The notes: generated by a model not told the origin, from the sequence alone. Positions 1-9,283 are shown, numbered from the stretch's first letter. The stretch is DNA of 64,000 nucleotides from Peribacillus simplex (GCF_001578185.1 NZ_CP011008.1:2570001-2634000), one strand, 5' to 3'. Numbers and translations: made by a program.

Positions 1-59
1 ATAAATGTGATTTTGTTGTTTATTAAATTCAAATCGATTGGTAGCTCTATTATCTTCAT
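1..59 (-). CDS. 5' end of an unidentified gene (partial)
   Basis: An ATG at 59 reads leftwards off the window edge and begins MKIIELPIDLNLINNKITF. A GGAGG lies seven bases upstream of it, which is well placed for translation start. Only 19 codons are visible, so no family can be assigned. The call rests on the ribosome binding site and the open frame alone. Confidence 0.45.
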   Translation of the reverse strand, partial: MKIIELPIDLNLINNKITF

Positions 60-280
60 TTTTCTTCCTCCATACTGCAAGTGTATAAAAATATTCCATG
101 GTTTATTATACATGATATGGAAAAGAGGGCATAAAAAAAGCCCCGATTTTTAAACAAGCATCATGTTTTTTTAACGACTTTATTATTTATCACACAACTT
201 TAGTATCCGTGAACATTACATGGTAGTTTATTAGTTTTATTGTTTAATTTTATTTATGCTCCAGTTTTTGATAATTGGAA

Positions 281-1198
281 CTACTTGCTTTTTGCTATCG
301 ATAAAATCGTAATGGTGCTTATAATGCAAAGTGTGCCAAGCCATTCGGCAAAACCGAATGTTACATTCAGCCAGATAACGGATATAATGGTTGCGGATAA
401 TGGCTCAACCGAAGCAAATAAACTTACCTCCGAAGCTGTGATGTATTTCGTACTTTCCAAATAAAAATAAAAGGCAATGATCGTACCGAAAATGATGATG
501 AACAAAACCGCTGAAAAAGAAGGTAAAGTCCAATTGCCTTCAAATGCCCAAGGAGGATGGACCATACTAAAACAAATGCCTCCAATCAACATGCCCCATC
601 CCACAACAATCTTTGAACCCCATCTTGAAAGGAGTTCATAAGGTTGCAAAGTATAAAAAGCCAATGCAAAGGCTGATGTTACTCCCCAAAATACTGCCCA
701 ACCGGATATGGAAAGTGTACGTATGCTTCCCCCCGTCACAAGCAAAAAAGTGCCAAAAATCGCTATGATCACAGCTACACTCACAGTAATGGTCGGAAAA
801 CGTTTGGAACGAATGGCTAAATAACAAGTGATCAGGGCCGGCGCTAAGTATTGAAGGACAGTGGCAGTGGCTGCGTTGCCATATTCAATTGCTGCAAAAT
901 ATGTGTATTGAACGGCGAGCATTCCCAGAATGGCAAAAAGGATAATTTGAAGCGCATCTTTTTTAGTTTTCCAAATGCCAAAAACCTGTTTTCTTTCATT
1001 TTTAAAAGCAATCCCCAATAAGATTACGCCTGAAAGCAATAAGCGTACCACCGTGAGCCACTCAGGACTGAAACCTTGCCGTTGAAATAGATATTGGGCT
1101 GCCGTTCCTGATACTCCCCATAATGCAGCGCCGGTAAGTACTAGAGCGATCCCTTTATTTCTTGAAGGTGATACATCGGCTAAAGTATCATTACTCAT
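281..1198 (-). CDS. EamA/DMT-family drug or metabolite exporter
   Basis: A membrane protein of about 305 residues with some ten hydrophobic segments arranged as two EamA repeats (roughly residues 15-145 and 160-295), the usual architecture of RhaT/YdcZ-like drug/metabolite transporters in the cytoplasmic membrane. The substrate cannot be read from sequence. I place the start at the ATG at 1198 (MSNDTLADV), because AAAGGTGGGG lies just upstream; a start at 1213 would lack such a site. The first eight bases (ATGAGTAA) overlap the end of the upstream GntR gene, so the two are translationally coupled and probably one operon, with the regulator controlling its own exporter. Confidence 0.85.
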   Translation of the reverse strand: MSNDTLADVSPSRNKGIALVLTGAALWGVSGTAAQYLFQRQGFSPEWLTVVRLLLSGVILLGIAFKNERKQVFGIWKTKKDALQIILFAILGMLAVQYTYFAAIEYGNAATATVLQYLAPALITCYLAIRSKRFPTITVSVAVIIAIFGTFLLVTGGSIRTLSISGWAVFWGVTSAFALAFYTLQPYELLSRWGSKIVVGWGMLIGGICFSMVHPPWAFEGNWTLPSFSAVLFIIIFGTIIAFYFYLESTKYITASEVSLFASVEPLSATIISVIWLNVTFGFAEWLGTLCIISTITILSIAKSK

Positions 1199-1886
1199 CT
1201 TTTTCTTCCCCACCTTTTACACGATCCATATGGGCTTGAATCCTAAAATAACTTTCTTTCCAATTCTTTTCTATCATTTCAAGCACCATCGAGAGATTTC
1301 TTTGTCTTAATGCCTGTATGATTAGATCATGCTCATTACCGGAAAGATGTACACCAATTACCTGATTGAAGTAATACAGTTCTATTCGTAATAGTTTTTG
1401 TTTTAGACCAGATAGAATCCGCTTCAATTCATCATTTGCTGGAAGATTGATGTAAATGGAGTGAAAGTCATTATCCTTCTGGACGGCAGCTAATTGATTT
1501 CCTTCGACAATTGCTTTTTTCACTTCCTGATTGATGACTTCCATCTCATTTAAGTGTTTTTCTTCTAAGATATCAAAAGCCTGTGCCATAGCTAACTTTT
1601 CCAGTGTCCAAACAATAGAATATATATTTAATACTCCATCGAACCGAATAGGGGAAACAATAGTTGAACGGCTCGGCTTTGTCTCCACAAACCCCTCATC
1701 CTCGAGCCTTAATAGTGCTTCTCTTATAGGAGTACGGCTTACTCCTAATTGTTCGGCTAATTCTTTGTCACGTAATTGTTGGCTTGGAGAAAGTGTTCCC
1801 TGGACAATCCAATCCCGCAAGATTATGTACGCTTCTTCACGTACAGAAGTACGTTTGATTTTTTGAGTTGAATCTGAATGTACCAA
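1191..1886 (-). CDS. GntR-family regulator, FadR/FCD subfamily
   Basis: This 231-residue regulator has an N-terminal winged helix-turn-helix (about residues 14-75, with the typical REALLRLEDEGFVETKPSR stretch) and a C-terminal all-helical FCD ligand domain (about 90-220). Members usually bind small organic acids and repress adjacent transport or catabolic genes. It starts at a TTG nine bases after AGGAGG and overlaps the EamA exporter by eight bases. A 9-bp inverted repeat 35 bases upstream of the start (1921-1943) is a likely operator. The effector is unknown. Confidence 0.88.
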   Translation of the reverse strand: MVHSDSTQKIKRTSVREEAYIILRDWIVQGTLSPSQQLRDKELAEQLGVSRTPIREALLRLEDEGFVETKPSRSTIVSPIRFDGVLNIYSIVWTLEKLAMAQAFDILEEKHLNEMEVINQEVKKAIVEGNQLAAVQKDNDFHSIYINLPANDELKRILSGLKQKLLRIELYYFNQVIGVHLSGNEHDLIIQALRQRNLSMVLEMIEKNWKESYFRIQAHMDRVKGGEEKDE

Positions 1887-1920
1887 CGGCTATTTCCTCC
1901 TCAAAATACCAATATGTAGT

Positions 1921-1943
1921 ATGCAATATATCACATATTGCAT
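1921..1943. promoter_or_regulatory. Probable GntR operator (inverted repeat)
   Basis: Perfect arms ATGCAATAT and ATATTGCAT are separated by five bases, directly upstream of the GntR/EamA operon. The position and symmetry suit autoregulation by the FCD-type GntR protein. This is inferred from position only. Confidence 0.55.
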
Positions 1944-2387
1944 GCCGTTGAAATGAATTTTAGAAATTTACCTATGTTCAGTTTTTAAATGATTGTCTAA
2001 ATGGGTCCTTAGATAAAACGTGCACAAAGCTTATTTCGCATGATAAAGTGACCCCATCCAAAGAAACGCCATTCCTTTTCTTTGGATGTTATCCCGCTTT
2101 TCCCATCAATCGCTGAAAAATCGCTGAAACCTTGTGCTCTACAACGATTCCCTGTATAAACTAAACTTTTCGTTTATAGTGGTAGATGGAATGAATGCCT
2201 CTTAATTTGTTTTGTTTCCAAAGTCTTAGAACCTATCTGAAATAAGTCCTGCGCCATTTGTGATACCATTTTTTCCAAATGTTAAAACTTGGCTGGCATT
2301 GTTTTCCTGGGTCCTTCATAATTTTAAAACTTTCCACCAATGGGATCAATGAATGATTTAAACTCCCTTCAAATTAATTGAATATCA
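1944..2387. other. Non-coding stretch
   Basis: No convincing gene on either strand. It holds a 10-bp inverted repeat (ATCCAAAGAA at 2056-2065 and TTCTTTGGAT at 2078-2087) with no T-run, so a hairpin of unknown role rather than a terminator. Confidence 0.5.
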
Positions 2388-2528
2388 TTAAAAAAATGTT
2401 TTGTAAATCTCCTGGTGCCGATTGCATTCATTACATGAATATTCTATTTCTAATGCATCTTCCCTTACTGTGTGCACTGTCTCCTTTTTACATGTTTCAC
2501 AAAATCTCTTTTCGGATATTTCTTTCAT
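2388..2528 (-). CDS. Small zinc-ribbon protein, 46 residues
   Basis: A short frame starts at the ATG at 2528 ten bases after GGAGAG and encodes 46 residues. It contains two CxxC pairs (RFCETCKKE near residues 9-16 and YSCNECNRH near 30-38), about twenty residues apart, the layout of a zinc ribbon. The protein is highly charged and has no membrane segment. Similar tiny CxxC/CxxC proteins are common and uncharacterised in Bacillaceae. A frame on the opposite strand is only a shadow. The function is unknown; binding of zinc and nucleic acid or protein is a guess from the fold. Confidence 0.7.
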   Translation of the reverse strand: MKEISEKRFCETCKKETVHTVREDALEIEYSCNECNRHQEIYKTFF

Positions 2529-2658
2529 TTATCAATCACTCTCCGAATTTCTTTGGTTTTTTTGGGGCATGTTCAGTATATTTTGCGAATATTAACAAAA
2601 AAATACCTTTTTTCCTGAAGGTCCCCAAAAAGAGAAAAAAACAATGATACTGGATTAC

Positions 2659-3480
2659 TCAAAATTCCTTAGGATTCCAATACATCAAAGCTGCATGAAA
2701 CGGATATTCGTATTCAAAAACGCCTTCTTTTTCCACAACATATTTATTAAGGATTGTTTTTACTTCATCATAGGAAAATTGTTCATCGAGAATTTTTGTC
2801 GTATTATCACGAATCATTTCTTCATATGTAGAATAGATTTTTTTACTTTTCAATTTCACGATCTTGCAGTCCGCCAGTATTCCTAGTTGATACAATACAT
2901 TCAAGATGTGTATGTAATCCCGTTTTCTTAAATTGATTGTATATCCTCGTTTCTCCAATTCCATATAATGAGGTTTTTCTGGTCCTGTCGTCATACCGAC
3001 TATCACTAAACGGGTTGCTGACTCATTCATTTTTAATAAGGTGTGACCGATATCGATCATACGGTAATAACAATTAAAACCAAATACTACATCATATTTA
3101 TCCCTTTTCGTCTCACTTTCCCACTTATCATGAATCAAATCCATGTTCTCGGTACCTTTTTCGTACGCCTGAGATGCCAAAAAACTGATAATGCTTTTAG
3201 AACTATCAATACAAGTTAGCTTCCTGACCTCTTTTGCAATATCAAAGGTGTAATTGCCCCAGCCAGGACCAATTTCCAATACATGGTCTTCGCGATTTAA
3301 TAATGGCAGTAACTCTTGGTGCACTTGTTTAGTATAAGGGTCCGCTTTATGTTGTTTTTTCCTTTCAACCATGGATGACCAAAAAGCTTCTTCTGCTGCA
3401 TCATCTTTTAGTCGATTCGGGACTTTACCATTATGATCTACCATGGATTGTCTCCAAAATTCAATATAATTAGTCTTCAT
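2659..3480 (-). CDS. Class I SAM-dependent methyltransferase
   Basis: A soluble protein of about 273 residues. The SAM-binding motif I is clear at residues 67-76 (VLEIGPGWGN), followed by a motif II-like acidic turn (LTCIDSSKS) and a DVVFGFN strand, so it has the Rossmann methyltransferase fold. The substrate cannot be told. I place the start at the ATG at 3480, which follows GAGGAGA at good spacing; a TTG at 3495 would begin before that site. It appears monocistronic. The first 60 residues have no recognised domain. Confidence 0.8.
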   Translation of the reverse strand: MKTNYIEFWRQSMVDHNGKVPNRLKDDAAEEAFWSSMVERKKQHKADPYTKQVHQELLPLLNREDHVLEIGPGWGNYTFDIAKEVRKLTCIDSSKSIISFLASQAYEKGTENMDLIHDKWESETKRDKYDVVFGFNCYYRMIDIGHTLLKMNESATRLVIVGMTTGPEKPHYMELEKRGYTINLRKRDYIHILNVLYQLGILADCKIVKLKSKKIYSTYEEMIRDNTTKILDEQFSYDEVKTILNKYVVEKEGVFEYEYPFHAALMYWNPKEF

Positions 3481-3558
3481 CTTTTCTCTCCTCAAATTAT
3501 ATAATTTATGTATAATAATTTTCTTAAACTATTCTACCCCATAGTTGCAAAAGAAAAA

Positions 3559-3575
3559 GAGCTGCAAACCAGCTC
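3559..3575 (-). terminator. Hairpin terminator
   Basis: GAGCTG and CAGCTC form a stem around CAAAC, followed on the minus strand by TTTTTCTTTT. It lies about 230 bases downstream of the hydrolase gene and would also insulate the methyltransferase gene. Confidence 0.5.
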
Positions 3576-3746
3576 CTGATAATGCACAAAGCCTTTTTCT
3601 ATTATTATCTCTCAACATATTAGCATTGGTCATACTTAACTTCTCGCAGCGTTAATGTGAAAGACTCACTACTTTATTTCCCTATTTTATAGGTACTTAT
3701 TTTAATAATACAATAAGATTATCCATAAAGTATTGTTACGTTCGAA

Positions 3747-3782
3747 AAGGGGAATGATGATGTTTCATCCGCTTCTCCCCTT
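3747..3782 (-). terminator. Terminator after the alpha/beta hydrolase gene
   Basis: Arms AAGGGGA and TCCCCTT enclose a 22-base loop, followed by TTTTC on the minus strand, 21 bases beyond the stop codon of the hydrolase gene. Confidence 0.5.
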
Positions 3783-3802
3783 CTATATATCTTATAAAAG
3801 GT

Positions 3803-4624
3803 TTACACGTTTTTAAAATGCTGTTGGATATAAGAATTCACTTTATCAGGCACTTCGATTTGGATAAAATGCCCGGCATTTTGAATGATGTGAACCTGTG
3901 CATGTGGGAAACCTTCTTTCTGGAGCTTATAGGCAAATTCAAACGGTATATAAGGATCCTTCTCTCCCCAAATTATTGTGACAGGTATTTTGATCTGATT
4001 TAGTTTTTGATTGTACGATTTTACCTTTTCTATATTTCCTGAACGGTATAGATCTAAGATGACTTTACAAGATTCGGGTGTTCTAAAGACATGAAAGAAA
4101 TCTTCCAGAATTCCGTCAACTATGTTCGGAATCGTTTTCTTCAATTCAGTTTGAGCTTGGGCATCATCTGACATTCGCTTCATTATTTTCTCTCCGACAT
4201 TTGGTGTTCTCCAAATCTGAGCAAGTGAGTGCCACTTATAATCTACTGATATGGTTGTATTTGAAACAAAGAGACTTAGTATTCTTTCTGGATGATCACA
4301 TGCCCATTTCAGTCCAATAAGTCCGCCCCAGTCATGTACAATAAGGTGGAATTTATCTAGTTTTAGTTCCCTTGTAAAATCCGATACAAACTGTTCATAT
4401 CTTTCCCATGTTGAGGATTCATCAAACTGTTCACTTTGGCCGAATCCTGGGAGATCAGGTGCAATGGTTCTAAATCCACAAGACACAATGCATGGAATCA
4501 TTTCCTTCCACAAAAGGCTGGACTCAGGTACCCCGTGCAATAAAAGAACTGGGGGATCATTAACGTTGCCTTTCTCAATATAAGATATCTTCTTTCCATC
4601 TATTATCATCTTTTTCTTTTCCAC
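3803..4624 (-). CDS. Alpha/beta hydrolase, epoxide hydrolase/haloalkane dehalogenase type
   Basis: This 273-residue protein has the alpha/beta-hydrolase signature: the oxyanion HGVPES at 30-35, an aspartate nucleophile elbow VHDWGG with Asp98, a WGEKDP acid motif near 220, and a late GHF histidine. An Asp in the nucleophile position is typical of epoxide hydrolases and haloalkane dehalogenases rather than esterases (Ser). The substrate is unknown. There is no signal peptide, so it is cytoplasmic. It starts at a GTG nine bases after AGGAGG; the ATG six codons later is too far from that site. Confidence 0.8.
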   Translation of the reverse strand: MEKKKMIIDGKKISYIEKGNVNDPPVLLLHGVPESSLLWKEMIPCIVSCGFRTIAPDLPGFGQSEQFDESSTWERYEQFVSDFTRELKLDKFHLIVHDWGGLIGLKWACDHPERILSLFVSNTTISVDYKWHSLAQIWRTPNVGEKIMKRMSDDAQAQTELKKTIPNIVDGILEDFFHVFRTPESCKVILDLYRSGNIEKVKSYNQKLNQIKIPVTIIWGEKDPYIPFEFAYKLQKEGFPHAQVHIIQNAGHFIQIEVPDKVNSYIQQHFKNV

Positions 4625-5131
4625 TTTTATCTACCTCCTGAATAAAGTATTTTGAAACCTTTTTGCATTCAGCCAGGTCATAGTTCCAGGCTTGAAAGGG
4701 GATTTCTTCGGGAATAGACGATTGTTAAAATAAAACTAATAGAGAGTTTATATGGAATTACTATCAAATTCCCTCTCTCATTTCTATGTTAGTTCGCTAT
4801 TTAATGCTTGTGTTTTTAGGTTTTTATCCAAAGTTTATTCAAAATGGAGATTTCGTGGATATGGACTCCTTCAATTCTTTGTCCGAAATTTATTTGCTTC
4901 CATCTCTACCCTATATAACATCAAAAAGCACAACAAAAAAAGGTAAAGCTATAAAAAGGCCTCACCTCTGAAATGATAAAAACCTTTATTACTCTAAAAG
5001 TATCAAAGTTTTTAGACATCTGTGGACTTTTGCTGAGTGAAGAAAAATATGAAGATGATAATGGGAATGGCTATTAGAAAAGCATTGTTTCTCGAACTTT
5101 TAATTGTAGGAATATCTGTTAGTGACATTTT
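4625..5131. other. AT-rich intergenic region
   Basis: No gene supported. Several short frames exist on the plus strand but lack ribosome binding sites or family resemblance. This stretch is the 3' end of the xanthine dehydrogenase operon and the 5' region of the hydrolase gene. Confidence 0.4.
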
Positions 5132-5581
5132 TTACTCATTCCCTTTTAATGTAGTTAATAACTCTGATGGAACATTATAATGCTTCTTTACAATCGAATT
5201 AAAAAAATTATAATCTTCAATTGGCAATGCCGGAACAACTTCAGGATAACCAAAAATAGGACCGGAAACATTAATTGTGAAATCACCAGACGAAATAAAT
5301 ATTCCTGTCACATGTATGGCATCATTGATTAATAATATAGCAATAATGATGTCCAATATATCGATAAAAAGATTTCCCGCTTGCGAGTGGTCCCTCCCTT
5401 CTAAACGATGCCCTCCAAAAAGAGGCCCACCTAATGAGAGACTAAATCTGCTTGGTCTTACAAAAACGCCAATGATTGTGATTTGTCCAGTTAATAATAG
5501 GATGGCTGTTGTAATTTCGAGATTACGCTGAAAGGAGTGAATTACTTTTTTTTCTGAATTAACTACACAGGTTTCAATCAA
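5132..5581 (-). CDS. Unrecognised protein with internal duplication, last gene of the xanthine dehydrogenase operon
   Basis: I do not recognise this protein of about 149 residues. Two 33-residue units align with each other with a 55-residue period: TTAILLLTGQITIIGVFV...GGPLFGG (bases 5512-5414) and IIIAILLINDAIHVTGIFI...SGPIFGY (5347-5249). Each is a run of beta-type hydrophobic residues ending in GP(L/I)FG. There is no signal peptide or metal motif. It follows the Fe-S subunit gene closely, so it is co-transcribed with the hydroxylase. The start is uncertain: a TTG at 5581 has GGAG eight bases upstream; the frame is open back to a TTG at 5626 with ATGs at 5614 and 5605, none with a good site. 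Confidence 0.6.
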   Translation of the reverse strand: MIETCVVNSEKKVIHSFQRNLEITTAILLLTGQITIIGVFVRPSRFSLSLGGPLFGGHRLEGRDHSQAGNLFIDILDIIIAILLINDAIHVTGIFISSGDFTINVSGPIFGYPEVVPALPIEDYNFFNSIVKKHYNVPSELLTTLKGNE

Positions 5582-5629
5582 TATCACCACTCCCCATGTA
5601 GGCATTTTATTCATATTAACGGGCAAACG

Positions 5630-6127
5630 TCACTGATTTGTTTGATTTTTTATATTTAAAAGTTCTATTACTGAATATATTGCTTTTTCAATTTCTTTAT
5701 ATCCGGTACACCGACAAATATTCGAAGAAAGCCATGTTTCAATCTTTTCAGGACTTGGGTTCCTGTCATTAAGGAGTAAAGCCTGGCAAATCATTATAAA
5801 TCCTGATGTACAATACCCACATTGAAAAGCAAAATGTTCCACAAAGGCTCTCTGAATCGGGGTATTCTTGAGGCCTTCAATTGTAAGGATTTCTGAATCG
5901 ATTGCTTCAATGGCTAACATTAAACAGGATTTCATTGGCTGTTTATTCATTATCACCGTACAAGCGCCGCAATCTCCATTTAAACATCCAGGTTTAGCTC
6001 CTGTAAGTCCAATTTTATCTCGGAGAACATCTAGCAATATATCCGATGCCAATATATCCCTCTCATACTGTTCTTTATTTATTTCTAATTGAATGGTAAC
6101 TTTACGATCCGCCGAATGGCTATTCAT
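5630..6127 (-). CDS. pucE: Xanthine dehydrogenase-type [2Fe-2S] subunit
   Basis: The small iron-sulfur subunit (about 165 residues) of a molybdenum hydroxylase. It carries the plant-ferredoxin-type cluster cysteines (C48, C53, C56, C68 in CLNGDCGACT...C) and the second, C-terminal cluster motif (C103xxC106 ... C138xC140 in CRCTG). It passes electrons from the Mo site to FAD. The start is taken at the ATG at 6127, overlapping the end of the FAD-subunit gene by eight bases. The gene order A-B-D-C-E differs from A-B-C-D-E in B. subtilis. The substrate is assumed to be a purine from the family and context; it could be another N-heterocycle. Confidence 0.88.
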   Translation of the reverse strand: MNSHSADRKVTIQLEINKEQYERDILASDILLDVLRDKIGLTGAKPGCLNGDCGACTVIMNKQPMKSCLMLAIEAIDSEILTIEGLKNTPIQRAFVEHFAFQCGYCTSGFIMICQALLLNDRNPSPEKIETWLSSNICRCTGYKEIEKAIYSVIELLNIKNQTNQ

Positions 6128-6962
6128 GTTCCTCACCACCTATATATGACAAAATGTATGAAAGGGTATTTTCTAAAACAAATAATCTATATTCATTGGA
6201 TCCTTCTATATCGTTTAAAACCGGAGTTGGTAAATACTCAAAGGAGGTTAAAATTCGATCTTTAAAAGATAAACTCTTATCATTTAGTTTGTTTTCCATT
6301 TGAATTGACCGAAAAGGATATGGACAAACCCCGCTGAATGCAAATCGAATAAATCCTTCTTTTTTTAATGAGGCAACTGTTAAAAGCGGATATCCCGTTT
6401 TCCATTGCTGCCTCTTCTTTACACTAATGTGTTTAGCTTTCAGATATTCTTTTTCTGTTACAATTTGAACGAGAAATTCACCTTCGTCAAGTCGTAGCTC
6501 TTTATGGAAAACTTCATTAATAAATTCTTTCCTCGTTCCTTTTGGTCCTGCAATAATGACAGTACTATTTGATAATAAAAATGGAAGAACTGACTCTCTA
6601 TAAAAAATTTGACCACATATGTTTCCACCTATAGTGATTTTATTTCTTGATGTATAATCAGCAACTTCTTTTGAAGTATCCGATAATAGCGGAAATAGCT
6701 TATTTTCTTCGATTGCACGTAAACTCAATGTTGAGCCAATGATCAGTTCTTGGTGTTGAAACCCGAATGCATTGCATTCGGGAATCCCTTTTAAATCGAT
6801 AATCGCATCGGTGTATATAAAATTTAAACGTCCTAATGTTAAAATTTCAGTCCCACCACCATAATACATAGGTTTTTTTTCTTGTAATTTTAATAGTTGA
6901 TAAAGTTCAATCGCTTCTTTTATCGATTGAGGTTTATAATAATCAAAATTATAAGGTAACAT
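6120..6962 (-). CDS. pucC: Xanthine dehydrogenase-type FAD-binding subunit
   Basis: The 280-residue medium subunit (CoxM/XdhB family, FAD-binding PCMH plus CO dehydrogenase flavoprotein C-terminal domain). YYGGGTE at 33-39 and TIGGNICGQI near 115 are the FAD pyrophosphate-binding loops. It accepts electrons from the Fe-S subunit and reduces the final acceptor. The ATG at 6962 shares a base with the stop of the upstream Mo-subunit gene (TAATG), which indicates coupled translation. It is at the usual length for the family. Start codons further upstream would only extend into the preceding gene. Confidence 0.88.
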   Translation of the reverse strand: MLPYNFDYYKPQSIKEAIELYQLLKLQEKKPMYYGGGTEILTLGRLNFIYTDAIIDLKGIPECNAFGFQHQELIIGSTLSLRAIEENKLFPLLSDTSKEVADYTSRNKITIGGNICGQIFYRESVLPFLLSNSTVIIAGPKGTRKEFINEVFHKELRLDEGEFLVQIVTEKEYLKAKHISVKKRQQWKTGYPLLTVASLKKEGFIRFAFSGVCPYPFRSIQMENKLNDKSLSFKDRILTSFEYLPTPVLNDIEGSNEYRLFVLENTLSYILSYIGGEEHE

Positions 6963-9283
6963 TAATCTCTTCTCCCTCGCTTCCCCCTCCAAATGAGTTC
7001 AGGAAGTAATGGCAACTGGTTCAAAGGAATCCCCGCAGCCAAAGATAAACTGTTACCTAAAGCAGCTGGCATACCTAGAAGCCCATGTTCTCCAAGGCCC
7101 CTTGCACCATATGGGGCTTCTAAATGTGGTGTTTCTACAAATTCACAAATATATTCAGGGTTTTCTCCATATCTTAACGGTCTATAGGTTCTGAGTTGAG
7201 GGTTTAATACTCTGCCAAGGTGATCGAAATAGAATGTTTCACGCCCGCCGAATGCTATGCCCATGCTCATTGCACCCATTATTTGTCCTTCTGCAGTTTT
7301 TTGATTCAAAACCTTTCCTGCATCAATGACAGATATTGCCCTTACTATCCTGTAAGTATACTCATTTATGTCATACTCTACTTCTACCCCTTGTGCGCCA
7401 ACAGTCCATTCAGGACCTGGTCTGCCAGCACCTGTATCGGGATCTAAATTTGTTATATGTGGAATGGTATATTGCCCTCTACCGATGATTTGTCCTCCAA
7501 TCGTGCTTCCGTCAGGATATGTATACCCATACACTAGCCGTTTGAAAGGAATTTCGATATTCGGTTCCCCTCTCATAAAGACCCTTTCCTTGCCAAGGAC
7601 GATGTCTTCAATTGGAGCTCGTAATACACAAGAAGCAAGTTTCTTTATTTGTGAAAGAGCATCTTCCGCAGCTTGAATCGCAGCCCTTCCTGCCATTAAT
7701 GTTCCGCGGCTTGCTACCGTTTTCCAATGTTCTGGAGTATTTTGTGTATTTACCTTCATCTGAACGTTTACACGATCAATTGAGACCTTTAATTTATCTG
7801 ATACAATCTGTGCTAATATCGTTTTTGTTCCTGTACCGATTTCTACTACTCCTGAAATAAGGTTTACACTGCCATCAGGGTTAAAGGTTAATATGACACC
7901 AGATCCAGCGTTGGTATCGATCGTTGACGTTTTCCAAATACAAGCGATTCCTTTTGCCCTTAACATATTGTCGTTCATTTTAACTAACTGGCCCTCTTCC
8001 CAGTTCATTTTTTTCTTAAGCACCTGTATGCATTTAGGGAGATTACCTACCGTGCTCGAATTCAATTTAACTTGTGTTGGGGTGGAGTTCCCTGGGAGTA
8101 TCGCATTCATTTCACGAAGTTCAAGTGGATCCATTCCAAGCTTTTTTGAAAGAGAATCCATGGCCCGCTCAAAAGCAAACAGAACTTCTGAATGGGCAAA
8201 ACCTCGATAAGGCGAGGCATATGGATGATTTGTATACATACAGAGAGAGTCGCACCAAATATTTTCTATATTGTAAGGTCCGGTACAATCTACAGCTCCA
8301 GCACGGCTTAGATCTGTAGCTTTGTCGGCATATGCTCCCCCGTCCCATAAATACGTCAGCTCTGCCATCTTTAGCAAACCAGATTTTGTACAACCTAATT
8401 TAATGGTAGCGTCTAATCCAATATGACAAGGTGATGTCAGAATATCCTCTTCACGACTATTTTCAACTTTTACTAGCCTGCCATTAACGGCCTTTGACGC
8501 GATATAAGCTAATAGTTCAAGTTGGACCGAGGCTTTACCACCATATGCCCCTCCAACAAGTGGAGTGTTTACTATGACTTTTCCGATTTCAACATCAAAG
8601 TAATCACTTATCAAACGCTTGATCATGAAGGGCGCTTGAGAAGAAGAAGTGATAATGACCTTATCATCTGAGTGAATTTCCGCTAAAGAACATCTTGTTT
8701 CCATGGCTGCATGGTCGGAGGGGGAAAAAGAAAACTTTTCCTCAATTATGATTTCGCTCTCTTGCCAACCTGTTTTTCTATCACCTTTTCTGATTTTGGT
8801 TCGGTTTGCTATATTTGTGCCTGGCTCGGGATATACCTCGGATATTTTTTTATAAGTATCTAAATTTGGGTGGAGTAGGGGGGAATTGGGATTTAAGGCT
8901 TCCGTTGGTGAATTGACAACGGCTAAAGGTTCATAGATAACTTGAATATTGTCAGCTGCAATTTTTGCTTGTTTTGATGTATCAGCTACAACTAGTGCAA
9001 CTACTTCTCCATGATAGCGGACTTTGTCTAAAGCTATGGGGTACCGATCCCTGATTTCTTCTCCCGTTAGCGGTAAATTCCCACCTGTAATGATTGCACG
9101 AACGCCTGAAACTTTTTCAGCTTTGGTTAGATTAATATTTTTAATAAGGGCATGTGCATAAGGACTAATTACCTTTTTAACATGGAGTGTTTTTACTTCT
9201 TCGCGGTCTCCTGTGTAAATCGCCTGCCCTGTCACCTTTTCCCAGGCATCTTTTCGAGTTACCCCTTTTCCGATAATATCCAT
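6962..9283 (-). CDS. pucD: Xanthine dehydrogenase-type molybdenum-binding subunit
   Basis: The 773-residue catalytic subunit of a molybdenum hydroxylase. Visible cofactor motifs are GGAYGGK (244-250), PYRGFAHSE (358-366), an EIGTGTKT loop near 480, and the catalytic glutamate region LGEHGLLG near 735. It hydroxylates a purine-like heterocycle at the Mo-MCD centre using water. It starts at an ATG after GGAGA, 31 bases downstream of the MobA-like gene. It is full length with no sign of decay. The family also contains nicotinate, purine and aldehyde hydroxylases; the puc-like neighbours favour xanthine or hypoxanthine. Confidence 0.88.
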   Translation of the reverse strand: MDIIGKGVTRKDAWEKVTGQAIYTGDREEVKTLHVKKVISPYAHALIKNINLTKAEKVSGVRAIITGGNLPLTGEEIRDRYPIALDKVRYHGEVVALVVADTSKQAKIAADNIQVIYEPLAVVNSPTEALNPNSPLLHPNLDTYKKISEVYPEPGTNIANRTKIRKGDRKTGWQESEIIIEEKFSFSPSDHAAMETRCSLAEIHSDDKVIITSSSQAPFMIKRLISDYFDVEIGKVIVNTPLVGGAYGGKASVQLELLAYIASKAVNGRLVKVENSREEDILTSPCHIGLDATIKLGCTKSGLLKMAELTYLWDGGAYADKATDLSRAGAVDCTGPYNIENIWCDSLCMYTNHPYASPYRGFAHSEVLFAFERAMDSLSKKLGMDPLELREMNAILPGNSTPTQVKLNSSTVGNLPKCIQVLKKKMNWEEGQLVKMNDNMLRAKGIACIWKTSTIDTNAGSGVILTFNPDGSVNLISGVVEIGTGTKTILAQIVSDKLKVSIDRVNVQMKVNTQNTPEHWKTVASRGTLMAGRAAIQAAEDALSQIKKLASCVLRAPIEDIVLGKERVFMRGEPNIEIPFKRLVYGYTYPDGSTIGGQIIGRGQYTIPHITNLDPDTGAGRPGPEWTVGAQGVEVEYDINEYTYRIVRAISVIDAGKVLNQKTAEGQIMGAMSMGIAFGGRETFYFDHLGRVLNPQLRTYRPLRYGENPEYICEFVETPHLEAPYGARGLGEHGLLGMPAALGNSLSLAAGIPLNQLPLLPELIWRGKRGRRD

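Noticed and set aside
2378-2647. Plus-strand frame of 89 codons
   Set aside because: It is the antisense shadow of the small zinc-ribbon gene, has no ribosome binding site and a composition rich in Phe and Ile typical of random AT-rich DNA.
5051-5182. Short plus-strand frame with a hydrophobic stretch
   Set aside because: It overlaps the 3' end of the last gene of the hydroxylase operon in antisense and has no good ribosome binding site.
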